DNA of 64,000 nucleotides from Pachypanchax playfairii (GCA_006937955.1 SSNP01000050.1:186001-250000); one strand, 5' to 3'; shown: positions 12,783 to 25,561, counted from the first letter of the stretch. Notes: a model not told the origin generated them from the letters alone. Translations and numbers: made by a program.

Positions 12783-14168
12783 CTTATTTTGGATTCTGTA
12801 AGTGTGCATTTGTTTCACTTTTAAAAATAGATTGTAAATAATTTCGATATATTGATGTGCTCAGTAAAATTAAGCAATTTTCTATTGTCTTAAAATATAT
12901 TTTAGACCTTTTTCAGTTGGTTTTTATGTATTTATTTTCCTTGGCAGTGTGTGTCTCTTTTGAGATGAGGGTTGTAACTTTACTGTGCAGGTGTAAATTT
13001 GGTAACAAACGATAGTCAATGTTTTATTATAATTGAATGATTCAGCACACCCATCCTGAGAGTTTGCACTAGCACACAACCAACTGATTGAAAAACACTT
13101 GACTTGCAGTTGAATTCTCAGACAATTATAGCAGTTACTTGATATTCAATTAGCCAAGAACAAGCACTGAACCAATCAGATCGGAAAAACATGGTGTTAC
13201 AAAAATAATTGGGTGGCCAGGAGTTACAGACTAGCAAAAAATAGGTTACAATTTCTCTGTCAAATACAAATCCTGGGGTTGATTATTTCCCCTATATTTT
13301 ATTGACTTTTTTAGAGGCTAAAATTAGGAGTGGTGAATTCTAATGACAAGTGGGAATTGACAGTTTTGAGCTTCTGACTGGAAAACAATCTAACTTGAAG
13401 TTCAATTTTCTTGTTGTGACATAAATAAATCCATATATAACTCAGAAAACACTAGTAGCGCATTGATTTCTTATGACAATTTTATAACTGATAATTCTGC
13501 TTTCAGGGTTTTTTATATTTAGCAGGAAATTAATGTGTCTAAAAATGAGCTGTCAAGCAAAACAAAGTTGATTTTAGTAATCACATGTATTTCTAAATAT
13601 ACTTTAATAGTTTATCTGGCTAATATCAGAAATAAACAGGATTTTTTTCACTTGTACAATATATCTTAACCAACATTATAGGAAATTACTGTAAGAGAAA
13701 ATGGCTTTCTGAATTTCCCTATAGTGGTCTCTTCCAGTCCATGTTTCTGATGGTACAGTATAATGACTCCAATGAGTAATGAGATTATTCCTTAGCTTAA
13801 GTGACCACTGAAAAGCCCACATCAATGTCATATCCGGGCAGATTTCCTTTTTACATTTTCTGGATCCTCTTGCCTCTGCTGAACCTGGTGGTCAGGCCAC
13901 TAATGCTGACCAAAGCTTTTTAGCAGTGAAAGAAGTCTTCTCTTTCTTGTGTGCCCTCTAAAAAATATCGGTGGCCTGCCAGTCTGCCTCTATCCGTTCA
14001 TCTCTCTGTCCATTTGTTTCAAACAGAAACTGAAATGTAGATTGACAGACATGAATAACTGCTGAAAATGACACAAGTACCAAACTGCTGATTGTCTGAA
14101 CTTATGACAGTAAATTGAAATTATCAGAAACAGTACACATTATAAAATTCAAAAACATGCAAAAATTG

Positions 14169-14219
14169 AAAACAAAACAAAACAAAACAAAACAAAACAA
14201 AACAAAACAAAACAAAACA
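14169..14219. repeat. (AAAAC)n microsatellite running into a gap
   Basis: About ten AAAAC units ending at the N run. The second copy continues for about fifteen units (17913-17986), so the array probably caused the assembly to break here. Confidence 0.95.
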
Positions 14220-14229
14220 NNNNNNNNNN
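14220..14229. other. Assembly gap, 10 N
   Basis: A ten-N placeholder between the two identical 3.73-kb blocks. Confidence 0.99.
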
Positions 14230-15400
14230 AGGGATCTTTTAATGCAGGGTGATGACACTGTAGTTTAAGTATCTAAACATTAACCAAAAAGCTAAAATAA
14301 CTAGCAAAAAAATCAATATGGAAGATTAAAACAAGCAACATGTGAAAAATACTGTATAGAACAATAGATACATTTCCTGAAGAGAGTTTGTGAACTATAC
14401 AGGTCATGCGTGGGATCATGGAAAGTGCAAATTTCCTTGTGGAATCAGCATGAACTCTCTACTTTTTTTTCTTCCAATACACACATTGCATAGGAACATA
14501 TAGGAACACTGAAGTACTGTACAAGTCAGAAGGCGGTAGATTCCAAAGGGTTCTTCCATCGTTTATTGACTCTGTAAATCTCAGATTTATGGGGTCCATT
14601 GCATTGTGTTGGTTAAGTTTTTAATGGTTAACATTAAGAATGATTGTCCACTTGTAAAACACTTGTAAAATCTTTGCTAGGTTTTTGTAATGGAGGGTTC
14701 CACATGATGCTTATATGTTCAACCATCACCATTATTTATGAGGTCTGAATCAGTCACCATGTCTTATGTAATCTAGACCAGTTACTGTACAGTTACATCA
14801 AGGATGATTTCCTTCATGCTGTGAAAGCTTCAACTCTGAAATAGGATGTAAAATGACCATATAAAAGGAGTTCTTTGAACTATGACCACGCATGGCTCAT
14901 GCTGTGCAGACAAAAATAAGAGGTGGGGACCTCCTCTTGAGACTGTGTTTGATAAGTCCTCAGACATTTATTCTCCTTTGAAAGAGAATATCAGGTTCTC
15001 ACCAATGAGAATGCTTTTTTTTTTCTATATAGTTTATTGAAGGCTGTTTCCAATCTTCATTTATGACCTATGTGTAACCATTGTTTTGTTTAAGGCTCTA
15101 CTACAGCTGACATACATGCTGTGTGGCGTTAGGATTACAAACATAAAGTACTAAATGACACAGACACGGGCCTGATATGTTGAATAGATTTTTGTTAAAA
15201 TGACAATGCTTTACTCAATGACTGGACTGCAAATGCACACAACCCCCAATTACAAGTGTGCAACTGATGTCACAAAATGTAACAAATATGCATTTGCCTG
15301 TAAGTTAAATTATGTCTCAGAAATCATAGTTTCTGAGGCGAGAGTTGAAAGTCAGTGAAATCCATCAGAGAAGGCCTGTCATGCATCACCAAACACTTAC

Positions 15401-15526
15401 ACCCATGTTAATCTCAAATTTGAAAATTGGAGCTTCTTTCTTACGCTTGCCACTCTGCAGGGTGTCCTTCAGGTCTCCTTCCAGCATCATGTGTGAGAGC
15501 CTGTCCAAAGAGATTTGACAAGGGCC
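15401..15526 (-). CDS. Candidate 126-nt coding exon, unidentified gene (copy 2)
   Basis: Identical to 11657-11782, including acceptor and donor. If the duplication is an assembly artefact only one of the two exists in the genome. Confidence 0.45.
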
Positions 15527-16131
15527 CTGCAAGGAGAAAGAAATAAAACCCAGAGAGATGAGGCAAACATATTAATCTTGTTAAGTTAAACGCCGACCCC
15601 CACCTCCTCTCTTCGTGTTCCTCCGTTCTTCTCCTCTACCCATTCCCCACACAGATAATGTGCTCACAGTGAAAAATCAGCTAATTTCAGACCACTACTC
15701 AGTCTGGCTTACAGAGGCTCTTAGGGTGGTGCAGAGCACTGTGCAACTCCTCCATTAGTCGCCCCCCACCACTGTCTCTGCCTTTGTCACTGTCACCGTT
15801 TCTGTGTCTGACTGTGTCTCTCCGCAAGACACACATTTAATCTTCAGTCGCTGTCCCTTTCTCTGTCTCTCTCTATCTCTCTCTGTGCACACACTTACAG
15901 GAAACCATGTGCACATTTATCTTGGCCCCTCACACTCAGTCCAACTGTGACCTTGAGATGTATGATGAATGAAGGTCTTTGAAGAAAGTGAGTTTTAATT
16001 TTCGGATTGACATGGATGAGACCTACAGATTTTGTTACTGAGATAGAAATGGGGGTTGGGTGAAAGAAAAACATACAATCACACAAATTACTAGAGAAAG
16101 GAGAAAAAAAGAAGAAAATGGAGAGGCTTAC

Positions 16132-16175
16132 CCGGAGTATGGAGAGTTGATGGACAATGTTTCCCCCTTGTGGTG
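16132..16175 (-). CDS. Candidate 44-nt coding exon, unidentified gene (copy 2)
   Basis: Identical to 12388-12431 with the same splice signals. If the duplication were real, the gene would have a tandem duplication of both exons. Confidence 0.35.
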
Positions 16176-17912
16176 CTGACAAGCAGATAGAATGTCTTTA
16201 TAGAGTATTTTTAAAACCCAAACAACACAAATGAGGAAATGGGTGTTTGAGTTTTCTGAGATCAGCGACTCTACCCCCTGAGGGGAAATACAAAGGACAA
16301 GAAAATTAAGTTGAATTCTCAATTTTGATCTCAAGATCTGTTTTTCTGACTAAACTAATTTTACCTCAATTTCTTTCTTTTGATAATTGTGTCGCACACA
16401 AAATAAAAGCAGATTCAAGCAGCCTTAAAATATTGCAACAGGATTAATGAAGGACTAACAACTTTAGTTGTCTCCTATGAGCTCAGGGTCAGAAATAAAA
16501 AATATATATATATATATATATATATACTTATTTTGGATTCTGTAAGTGTGCATTTGTTTCACTTTTAAAAATAGATTGTAAATAATTTCGATATATTGAT
16601 GTGCTCAGTAAAATTAAGCAATTTTCTATTGTCTTAAAATATATTTTAGACCTTTTTCAGTTGGTTTTTATGTATTTATTTTCCTTGGCAGTGTGTGTCT
16701 CTTTTGAGATGAGGGTTGTAACTTTACTGTGCAGGTGTAAATTTGGTAACAAACGATAGTCAATGTTTTATTATAATTGAATGATTCAGCACACCCATCC
16801 TGAGAGTTTGCACTAGCACACAACCAACTGATTGAAAAACACTTGACTTGCAGTTGAATTCTCAGACAATTATAGCAGTTACTTGATATTCAATTAGCCA
16901 AGAACAAGCACTGAACCAATCAGATCGGAAAAACATGGTGTTACAAAAATAATTGGGTGGCCAGGAGTTACAGACTAGCAAAAAATAGGTTACAATTTCT
17001 CTGTCAAATACAAATCCTGGGGTTGATTATTTCCCCTATATTTTATTGACTTTTTTAGAGGCTAAAATTAGGAGTGGTGAATTCTAATGACAAGTGGGAA
17101 TTGACAGTTTTGAGCTTCTGACTGGAAAACAATCTAACTTGAAGTTCAATTTTCTTGTTGTGACATAAATAAATCCATATATAACTCAGAAAACACTAGT
17201 AGCGCATTGATTTCTTATGACAATTTTATAACTGATAATTCTGCTTTCAGGGTTTTTTATATTTAGCAGGAAATTAATGTGTCTAAAAATGAGCTGTCAA
17301 GCAAAACAAAGTTGATTTTAGTAATCACATGTATTTCTAAATATACTTTAATAGTTTATCTGGCTAATATCAGAAATAAACAGGATTTTTTTCACTTGTA
17401 CAATATATCTTAACCAACATTATAGGAAATTACTGTAAGAGAAAATGGCTTTCTGAATTTCCCTATAGTGGTCTCTTCCAGTCCATGTTTCTGATGGTAC
17501 AGTATAATGACTCCAATGAGTAATGAGATTATTCCTTAGCTTAAGTGACCACTGAAAAGCCCACATCAATGTCATATCCGGGCAGATTTCCTTTTTACAT
17601 TTTCTGGATCCTCTTGCCTCTGCTGAACCTGGTGGTCAGGCCACTAATGCTGACCAAAGCTTTTTAGCAGTGAAAGAAGTCTTCTCTTTCTTGTGTGCCC
17701 TCTAAAAAATATCGGTGGCCTGCCAGTCTGCCTCTATCCGTTCATCTCTCTGTCCATTTGTTTCAAACAGAAACTGAAATGTAGATTGACAGACATGAAT
17801 AACTGCTGAAAATGACACAAGTACCAAACTGCTGATTGTCTGAACTTATGACAGTAAATTGAAATTATCAGAAACAGTACACATTATAAAATTCAAAAAC
17901 ATGCAAAAATTG

Positions 17913-17986
17913 AAAACAAAACAAAACAAAACAAAACAAAACAAAACAAAACAAAACAAAACAAAACAAAACAAAACAAAACAAAA
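17913..17986. repeat. (AAAAC)n microsatellite
   Basis: About fifteen AAAAC units followed by unique sequence. The full-length version of the array truncated at 14219. Confidence 0.95.
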
Positions 17987-19929
17987 AACATCTCAAGCAT
18001 AATATTTAAGCAGCTGCTCCTCTATTTAACTACATGTATTACTTTGAAATCCATCTGAACTGACCAACAGATGGAAAGGAGACTTATGAAGCTGAACCTT
18101 GTGTTGCTTGGCCACAAACCGGTGTAAAGTGTGTGTGTGTCTGCGTGTGTTTGTAAATTTACCCAAATGTCCAAACATATGGCCACTCTGTAGTCACATA
18201 TATGCAGCTCTGCCCCGAGACCTTAAACTGTATGCGGTTGGCACTGATCTGCGACGCTGTGATGGTTCAGCTTGCATTACGGCAGCAGTTTTAATCTCAT
18301 GGTAACACTTTACCACGTAAAACAGATTATTTCTCAAATGTGAAAGAGAGATGGGAAAGATTATCTCCCTGCAGATATCCATGCACCAGTCTAACTTTGT
18401 ACCAATACTCTCAGGATTTATTGGCAGCTATAGAGTTTTGCAAAAACATTTAGTTTATTCATAATATCCAAACATGGAGCTTTTTTGCAAGTTTGGAAGC
18501 TCTGAAAGGACTTATATGTTACTACCACAACTCCAATTCGTGAACAAATTAAAACAAACCGCATATAATCGAACAAATTGAAAGAGACTGTGAACCCTTC
18601 TATGAGAATTAATTTGATTTCAGATTGGAGACAGTCTGATTATGAATGACCTAAAGGGATCATTCTTAAAGCCAACAAAATGAAATATAGCAGACCTTTA
18701 ACATTATTGACAGAAGGCTGGTGTGTATTTGTGATCTTAATACTAACTCATCAACTATATAACAGCAATGATGTGCTGGAAAATGTACGTTATAGACCAC
18801 TTATTCAAGACAAATACATGTAAATAAAACACATTCTACTTCCATAATTTGCTTTATTTAAGTAAACATTTAGCTTTTTGCATTGCTGCATTAAAACCTT
18901 CAAAAATAACAATTACTAGTTCATTACAATTGGCTAAGATTTAATAGTGATTGCAGTGTGTCTTCTTCCGAGATTACACACTGTATTGCACACTGATGGT
19001 TAGCTAAATAATTGATGCAAAAGTATTGAACAGTGACTCAAACTGGAACATCTACTCTATTCTAAACTCTGTTGAATCTGTTTCAGGTCAAACACCATTG
19101 AAATGTGCATTTGAAAATGGATGACTTTGAAGAGATGAACACTAGCAGGCCTCAGAGGGTCCAGCAGAAATCACTGGGGTTCATGACAGTCTTTAGCTAA
19201 GAGAGAGGCAAGAACCCTTTCAAGAACAAGTACAGGAGAATAATTAGAGTACAAGTGCTAGACTCGCATTACCGGATCACGAGGGTAAGTGCTTCAGAGT
19301 TTGTGTGCAGTTGTATATGTTCGTGATGAGAAGTGTGTGTATGAGAGAGAGAAAGAAAGAGAGAGAGAGGAAAGGGTGGCAAGACAAGAGCAGAGACAGA
19401 TCAAAAGACAGACACAGATGAAGACGGAGCCAGGAACAGAAAGATAGATAGCCCTAAAGGTTGGTTGGATACCTTGGGAGGTCACAGTAACATGACCTAA
19501 AACCAATGTTTTACAGCTGTTGAGACAGAGAGGAACCCTCCTGTGATTTGTCTGGGGTTGAGAGCAAGCTAAATGCCCAGTGTGTGAGTGTTGTCGAGGC
19601 CATTTACCCCATCATAGGTGAATAGAAATGTTTTTGTTGTGACACTCCTTGTGGTTACAGTTGTGGTCACCATCTGCACATCGTCTTCTCTAAACAGATC
19701 ATTTTTTTCTCAAGATGACATGTAAGTCAATCAGGTTCAGTCAGGTTCTGTCCCTCTGTAAAAGAGCAAGATTAAAGGAAGACTTACCCACCTCCCTGGA
19801 TACAGTCTGAGATTTTAAAAAATAACATGATAAATGGGAGTAACTGGTGGACTAAGGAGGTGTGGCATTCTGTGCTGTGACTGACATGTCAGTCTGACTG
19901 ACAGACGAACCAGAGAGGGACAGGTGAAA
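17987..19929. other. AT-rich noncoding stretch
   Basis: No supported gene. It contains a short GA-rich tract near 19340-19370. Short open frames at 18099-18382 and 19294-19506 overlap on both strands and carry no recognisable domain or splice context. Confidence 0.4.
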
Positions 19930-20590
19930 TGGAGGAATATTTGGATGAGACAAGCAGCTCTGATCCATATCGTTTCAAGCCGATAGTTCGCCCTGCAGCG
20001 GATTGGTGGCATAGAATGAGGCTCTTCTCTACTGGTACACTGTTAGCCAACGCTATTAGCTCCAGTTACATCATGTGACTCTGCAAACAGGGGCAGCTGC
20101 ACTCACGTGACCGCACTACCGTTTCAGGCCGATGGTTCGTACTGCAGCAGCTTCAGCGTCTTAGAATGGGACCTGTTGTTGATCAAAGCAAAAGCTAAAT
20201 TTTGATTAGTGTAATATCTGTGACTCAGCGTCATCAGGCTGCGCGGGCGACCGCTGCACATTATTGTCTGCACAAAAGCATGTTTCAGAGAGGTGTCCAA
20301 GGTATAAATCAAATTATCTCAGCATGAAGAGAAAACCCTTCAGTAATGTACTAAAAACATGTTTTCACACAATCACAAGCACAAAAATGAACTCTGATAA
20401 CGGCCGAATACACTTCTTGTTCAAACTCACTCACTACTGAGCGGCGGTGTGGCCTAGACCGGACTCTTTTATATCCCATAACGGCAGAATCTTGACATCA
20501 CGTTTAGAGAAAATAAGGCCTCAGCCAATTGCAATGCCTAATTCAAATTGAAGTGCAGTGTCACGTTTTAAACCTGAAGAGGGCGCTCCA
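19930..20590. repeat. CpG-rich unclassified repeat with an internal duplication
   Basis: CpG and GC density rises sharply compared with both flanks. A segment starting CGTTTCAAGCCGATAGTTCG at 19971 recurs as CGTTTCAGGCCGATGGTTCG at 20120, matching at about 25 of the first 30 positions and again at TAGAATG. Further right are CTTTTATATCCC (TATA-like) and a terminal GAAGAGGGCGCTCC (about 20575). This composition is typical of a transposon or LTR fragment, but no coding remnant or clear terminal repeat identifies the class. Confidence 0.4.
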
Positions 20591-23261
20591 CTTACGGTTT
20601 TTGGTATAAGATGAATAGTTGTATAAAAATGTGTTAAAATACTAAAAACAAGACCCAGAAATGTAGACAGGACTATTAAACACTCATTTATTGAGTTTAT
20701 CAGGAAAAAAAAGTTGATTTGGGAGTAAATTGCAATTTAACAAAATAACTGTTCCTGATTCAAAAGTAAAACAAAGAAAAAACACTGTAGAAACTGGAAG
20801 AGCTGTGAAAATAAGAGAATATTTTTCAGGTATATTTTCACAAACAATACCAACTAAAAGACTGACAATAGGATTAGCTACAGAATTATGAGGCATAAGA
20901 AGAATCGGCCAAGTAAACATCAAAGTCTGTGTGATTTCTCTGCCAGGATTTGAATGTGTGTTTATTTAACAACAGTTAGTGGTGGATATATGTCTGCTTC
21001 AACATTTTTGGACCACATCTGAGTCCTTTGTTGTCCCTCGGCCATAACTCTATTTACTAATGGCTTGGGACGTCTTCACTAATGGGCTAACGAGTGAAAA
21101 GGAATCAAAGTGAAACTATGTGTCCGTACACTGCAATGAGAAATATGAACAGTATAAATATTTATCAGCAAATTAAGCAAGTGTTTCTGTTAAACATTTA
21201 CGCAAACTAGACTTAGTAAACAAAAATTCTGCACAATCAATACATTTTCTTTCATATTCTTCATGTGAAATATCTGAAAAAAATCCTTTTAAAATCAATT
21301 AATCTTCTCTGCTGTGGCCGGTTTTTTTTTTGTTAGGAGTTTTAGAATTAAAAATCTGTGCAGTGTGCTGGAAAAAACAACAGTCTGTTGCTGTACTAAT
21401 ACATTGCATGTGTTTTTAACTACACAATTTTAACAGTGTTGACCCATTTATATAAATCCTATTTCTTGTTTACCACTGTGTTAAATTCTTTGATGAAAAC
21501 TCACAAAAAACTGACGTATAACCAAAGCCTGTAAAAGAATCTGATGTAAACATTTCAAAGAACAAAACAAAATGGTCCCTGAAAAAATGTAAGTCCCATC
21601 CCTTCTATATGAAGTAAAATGCTACTATACTAAATGTACAAAATGTCTTTTTTTCAAGTAACTATTGATTAAAAAAAAAAAAATTAAAGGAAAATATTGG
21701 TGTTGTTGGGAGGAAAAAAAGAGGATGGGATTGTTGTTGTGTTAAGTTGTCTGACACACTTGCATGGACACAGACAGATTACAGTTCCTCCCCCCCCACC
21801 CCTTTGGATTCAGCATAAATCATACATTTTCCTTATGGTCTGCAATGAGGAACTTACAGAGAACATGTGATGCAGATTCAATCTGAACTTAACTGAGAGA
21901 GACAAAGACAGAAAGAGACAGACATACTGACAACTTGTTAGAATATCTACTATCTTTCTTCCCTGCATCTTGAACTTTCTCAGTTGACAGCTTCAGAAAA
22001 AGAAAGGTTATCATCATGGCCAACCATTCAGCCCTTTGAAAACAAAGGATTTAACACTGTTTTAAAATTCTCCAAACACATATGGAAGGCCATATATTCT
22101 CTTTTCTTTTTGCTCCTTTCTGTCTGTTGCTTTTCCCTTGTTTCCCTTTTTCTTTTTGTCTTGAATATCAGCCTTTGTTTCTTCAATTCTCTGAGTGATT
22201 ATGCTATTGGATCTTCGGAAGCAGGCCATCAAACTAATGTTTGAAAGATTACGGTTCATGGATGTACTGTTTGAAATAAGTACGGCAGTATTTCCCAAGA
22301 CAAATGATTAAAAATTAACCAGATTTTTGATGTACTTGAGACAAATAGCACTTTAGGAGCCTCACAGTTGTATTCCCTTAGTGCTTTGATAAAAGAGAGT
22401 CTATACTTGAGATGATTAAAGACTGAGTTTAATAATTACTATCGCTACAACTTGAGTTGCGAATGGATATTCAGTGTGCTCTTGCCATGTTAAAGGGCAA
22501 TGTAAATCAATCTACTGTATATCTTAAGTGTTGTAGTTTCAAATTATTTTCCTTTAAACGGTAATTACAAAAAAACAACCACCCCCTTCCAAAAAAAAAC
22601 AAACTCTTTAATATTTTTGTCATGGACACTTCTTGAGGCTGGTGAAGTGAGATGATTGATACTTTGAAACTGGCCCTTCAGAAGAAAACCACTGATGAGT
22701 CAAAAAGCTGTAGAGGTGAAAGTAATTCTCACTGTGTGTGTTGTTATTTGAGCATCCATGTTAGTTCATGGAAGTATCTGCCTTGTGCACTGTAGTGGGA
22801 CAATCACCAGGTTTTCTTTTCTGGACAAACTAAGCTCTTCATCTTACAATCCTCCCACAAAGAGAAAAATAAGACCAGAGTCAACATTGCTCTTGTTTTC
22901 CAAAGACAGAAGGATCCACAAGCTGTTTGAAAGGCTTAAAGTTAGGTTTAATTTTGTTTCTCTTTTTGCTTTGAACTCAGCAGTTGTTTGATTTTCTTCC
23001 GTTTTAGAGCATTTCTTATGCACCATTTACCAAGTGGGTCTTTGAACATTGTACATCTCCAGAATCTGAGAACAGAAATGAAGACAATATGTCAATGCAT
23101 AATTGTCATCAGAATGTGCTTTAGCTGATTTTTAGAAATTAGAATTTATATTTTTTACATAAACAATTTTGCTTATTTTTTTACTGGACTGTATCTTTGA
23201 GTGTAATGATATCACAAATGGTGTGAGCATTTAGTGAATTATTAATATATTTATTTTTCCT
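20591..23261. other. AT-rich noncoding stretch
   Basis: No supported gene or RNA. Short homopolymers (21669-21682 A-rich, 21790-21798 C-rich) and chance frames only. Confidence 0.4.
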
Positions 23262-24006
23262 ATAGATCATAAGATCCTAATTAAGAGGCTTGAATATGAT
23301 ATCGGAATCAAATTTAACTGAAAGATTTCAGCTTGTTTATGTAAAAAATGAATCTTCTTCATGTACCAGAGTCAGTCATGGAGTTCCTCAGAGTTCAGTG
23401 CTTGGACTGATCCTCTTTACTATATATACAGTATGTTACCATAAATCCATTTTCTAAACCTGGTTCTTCCTTTTCAGGGTCGCAGGAGGCTGGTGCCGAT
23501 CTCCATATATATGTTACCACTTGGTAAAATTATTAGACAACACAGTATAAAATTAGATTTTTATGCTGATGATACTCAGTTATATCTATCAATGAAGCCT
23601 GATGAGACCAAACAGCTGCAGATATTACAAGCTTGTCTTAATGATGTAAAATCTTGCATGATGCTTAATTTTTCGCTTTTAAACTCAGACAAGATAGAGG
23701 TTGTGACTTTTGGGCCTGTGAACCTTAGGAACAAGCTGTGTAGTCAGTTATTTACTCTGGATGGTATTAATTTGGCCTCCAACAAGAAGGTAAAGAAACT
23801 GGGTGTTATCTTTGATCAGGACATGTCCTGTAGTTCTCATATAAACCTGCAAAACATTGCTAAAATTAGGAGCATTCTGAATCAGAGTGATGCAGAAACA
23901 TTAGTTCATGCATTTATTACTTTTAGACTTGATTATTGTAATTCTTTATTATCAGGATGTTCTAATAGTGCTGTTAAAGACCTCCAGCTGATACAAAATG
24001 CTGCTG
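23262..24006 (+). mobile_element. Non-LTR retrotransposon fragment (CR1/L2/Rex-like), reverse transcriptase remnant
   Basis: Plus-strand remnants of a LINE reverse transcriptase. In order: IDHKILIKRLEYDIGI (from about 23262), then after a deletion and frameshift VSHGVPQSSVLG (about 23371-23408), then the catalytic box in FYADDTQLYLS (about 23560), followed by the thumb/C-terminal part with KKLGVIFDQDMS and LDYCNSLLSG. The active-site YADD is intact, but upstream stops, deletions and a 68-bp insertion (23442-23509) make it nonfunctional. The open frame from 23493 to 24110 starts inside the inserted module and runs past the LINE end, so it is not a real gene. The SVLGPILFTIY and YADD style is that of the jockey superfamily common in fish; the exact clade is not settled. 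Confidence 0.85.
23432..23519. mobile_element. 68-bp short module flanked by a 10-bp target duplication
   Basis: TATGTTACCA occurs at 23432-23441 and 23510-23519, and the intervening 68 bp interrupt the LINE frame precisely where IYMLPLG should be continuous. The insert carries CCATTTTCTAAACCTGG...CAGGGTCGCAGGAGGCTGG, the head of a repeat found throughout teleost genomes. The related longer copy is at 46091-46455 and another isolated head at 50711-50770. Confidence 0.75.
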
Positions 24007-24425
24007 CTATGCATCCATCCAGTTTGGGGGTTACTGCCCCGAGTGCTCTTATGACCACGGGCACTTCTGATACCTTTACTCTATACATGCCTTCTCCAGC
24101 TCTTCTCTGAGCCCCTGATATTTCTATAGTTTCTCATGTTCTTTTTTCCTGATGTTGTAGTCACTTGGTATTGATATGTCAACAACCACGGCTTTCCTGT
24201 GCTGTTTGTCCACCATCACAATGTCCAGTTGGTTCTCCAGGATCATTCTGTATCTAAAAATCCTACAGGATCTTAGCTTGGTCATCCTCTAACACCTTTG
24301 GAGGTGTTTCTCTCTTTGACCTTGTGGTTTCTAGCCAATACATGCACAGATGATCCTATACACTATTTCAGCCACAAAGTTATGGCGCTCCATGTCTGCT
24401 TTCCCTTCCAACATCTTAGACCCTG
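24007..24425 (-). mobile_element. Antisense fragment of a second LINE, C-terminal endonuclease-like region
   Basis: Minus-strand translation gives, with several stops, MILENQLDIVMVDKQHRKAV, then VDISIPSDYNIRKKEHEKL, then KYQGLREELEKA. This matches the C-terminal region of a common fish non-LTR element, where a PD...D-type pattern (here LD, with the Pro changed) recalls restriction-like endonuclease domains of R2-like LINEs. At least five stop codons and frame breaks are visible. It abuts the sense-strand LINE fragment at about 24007 without a spacer. Element class is inferred from the motif and memory of the family. Confidence 0.65.
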
Positions 24426-25561
24426 ACACACACTACCAGCATGATTTAAGTAGCTTCTTCAAATATCACACTCAAGACAAAAGAGAAACAAATTTGCATG
24501 ACAGGCAAGATGCTTTTAGACTGATGGGTATATGCATAAAATCAAGGTATGATTTTCATTTGATTTCAGACTTTGGAAGGAAAAGTTCACCACTATAATC
24601 TCACATGTTATTTTGTTATACAATCATACAATGACTTGCGTGTCAGGAATTTACTCTTCTTTAGATATTGTTAAAACAAATCTTTTTGGCACCAAACTAT
24701 ATTTTTTTCATCTTTGTGTGCACATGCAATTAAAAGCTTGGTGTGCCATGTTAAAGCATTGTCAACCTGTCTTTTTATCAGAGTTCCTTTAGAAAAGAGG
24801 TTCAGCAATGAGATAGGGATAGGCATAAGTCTCATGGACATGTGTTCTCATATTAAACCTGTCTGAGGACGAGGCGACTTGTCAGATCAGGTCACTTTAA
24901 TTGATTTATCTGCTTGGCACAGCTGTGCAGGCAGTACAATCTATCTTGTTTTAGAATGCAATTTAACCAGATGCATCACAACAGCTACCTGACAGAAATC
25001 AAATATATGTATACAGTTTTACTGCTATATATTTATCAATCCATATCTATCTAGGTGTGAATATTCTGTTTTTTTTCAAGTAGCTTGACAAACCTTTGTG
25101 TTTCTATATGTTTTTAACATTACTACCAATCCTCAATTTTTCTGGAGAGAGAAGTATTCTACAGATCATTACCCCATAAAAGACAATAGGTCTTGTTCTG
25201 TTCTGGCTGCTCTTGGTGAGAAACAGGGTCAGACATGTTCCTATTTTGTTTAATAATTTAGTTACAGTATCATGTTTCCTCACAATAGATTTAAGTCCTT
25301 TTTAAGAATAATTTTTTTCAAAATCCCCAATGAAAAGGCTGTTGATACTTTGTGTCAGCAAAGAATATCTTTGAAGCTTACATAATATTTGCATTAGCAT
25401 TGATTTTTGAATAATATTCTTGCAAAACATTGTTCAACTTAAATGTAATTAGATTAATTTTTACACTCTCAAAATGTCCAAAACACCTTAAACAGTCTTA
25501 CAAAATTGTTGCAATATGCTGTATCCAATAAGGCAAAATAGAACTAAATAAAATAATCATA

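Larger units (their letters stand above)
10486..14219. repeat. Exact 3.73-kb duplication, copy 1
   Basis: Everything from 10486 to 14219 recurs at a constant offset of 3,744 bases (14230-17963). All stretches I compared by eye are identical, including the ten-T tract near 11271 and the (AT)n tract near 12759-12782, which would normally differ between true old duplicates. The copy ends inside an (AAAAC)n array directly at a 10-N gap. Likely an unmerged overlap between two contigs, or two haplotypes laid side by side. Confidence 0.95.
14230..17963. repeat. Exact 3.73-kb duplication, copy 2
   Basis: Second copy of 10486-14219 in direct orientation, beginning right after the N gap. It continues beyond the shared part through the rest of the (AAAAC)n array into unique sequence at about 17987, whereas copy 1 is continuous with unique sequence on its left. 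This is the layout expected for two overlapping contigs that were scaffolded instead of merged. Confidence 0.95.

Noticed and set aside
14169..17986. Direct repeats as a CRISPR-like array
   Set aside because: The repeats are an AAAAC microsatellite and a kilobase-scale duplication in a vertebrate genome; there are no spacers.
23493..24110. 205-codon open frame as a gene
   Set aside because: Its start lies in an inserted 68-bp repeat module, its middle is LINE reverse transcriptase, and its end is antisense sequence of a second LINE.
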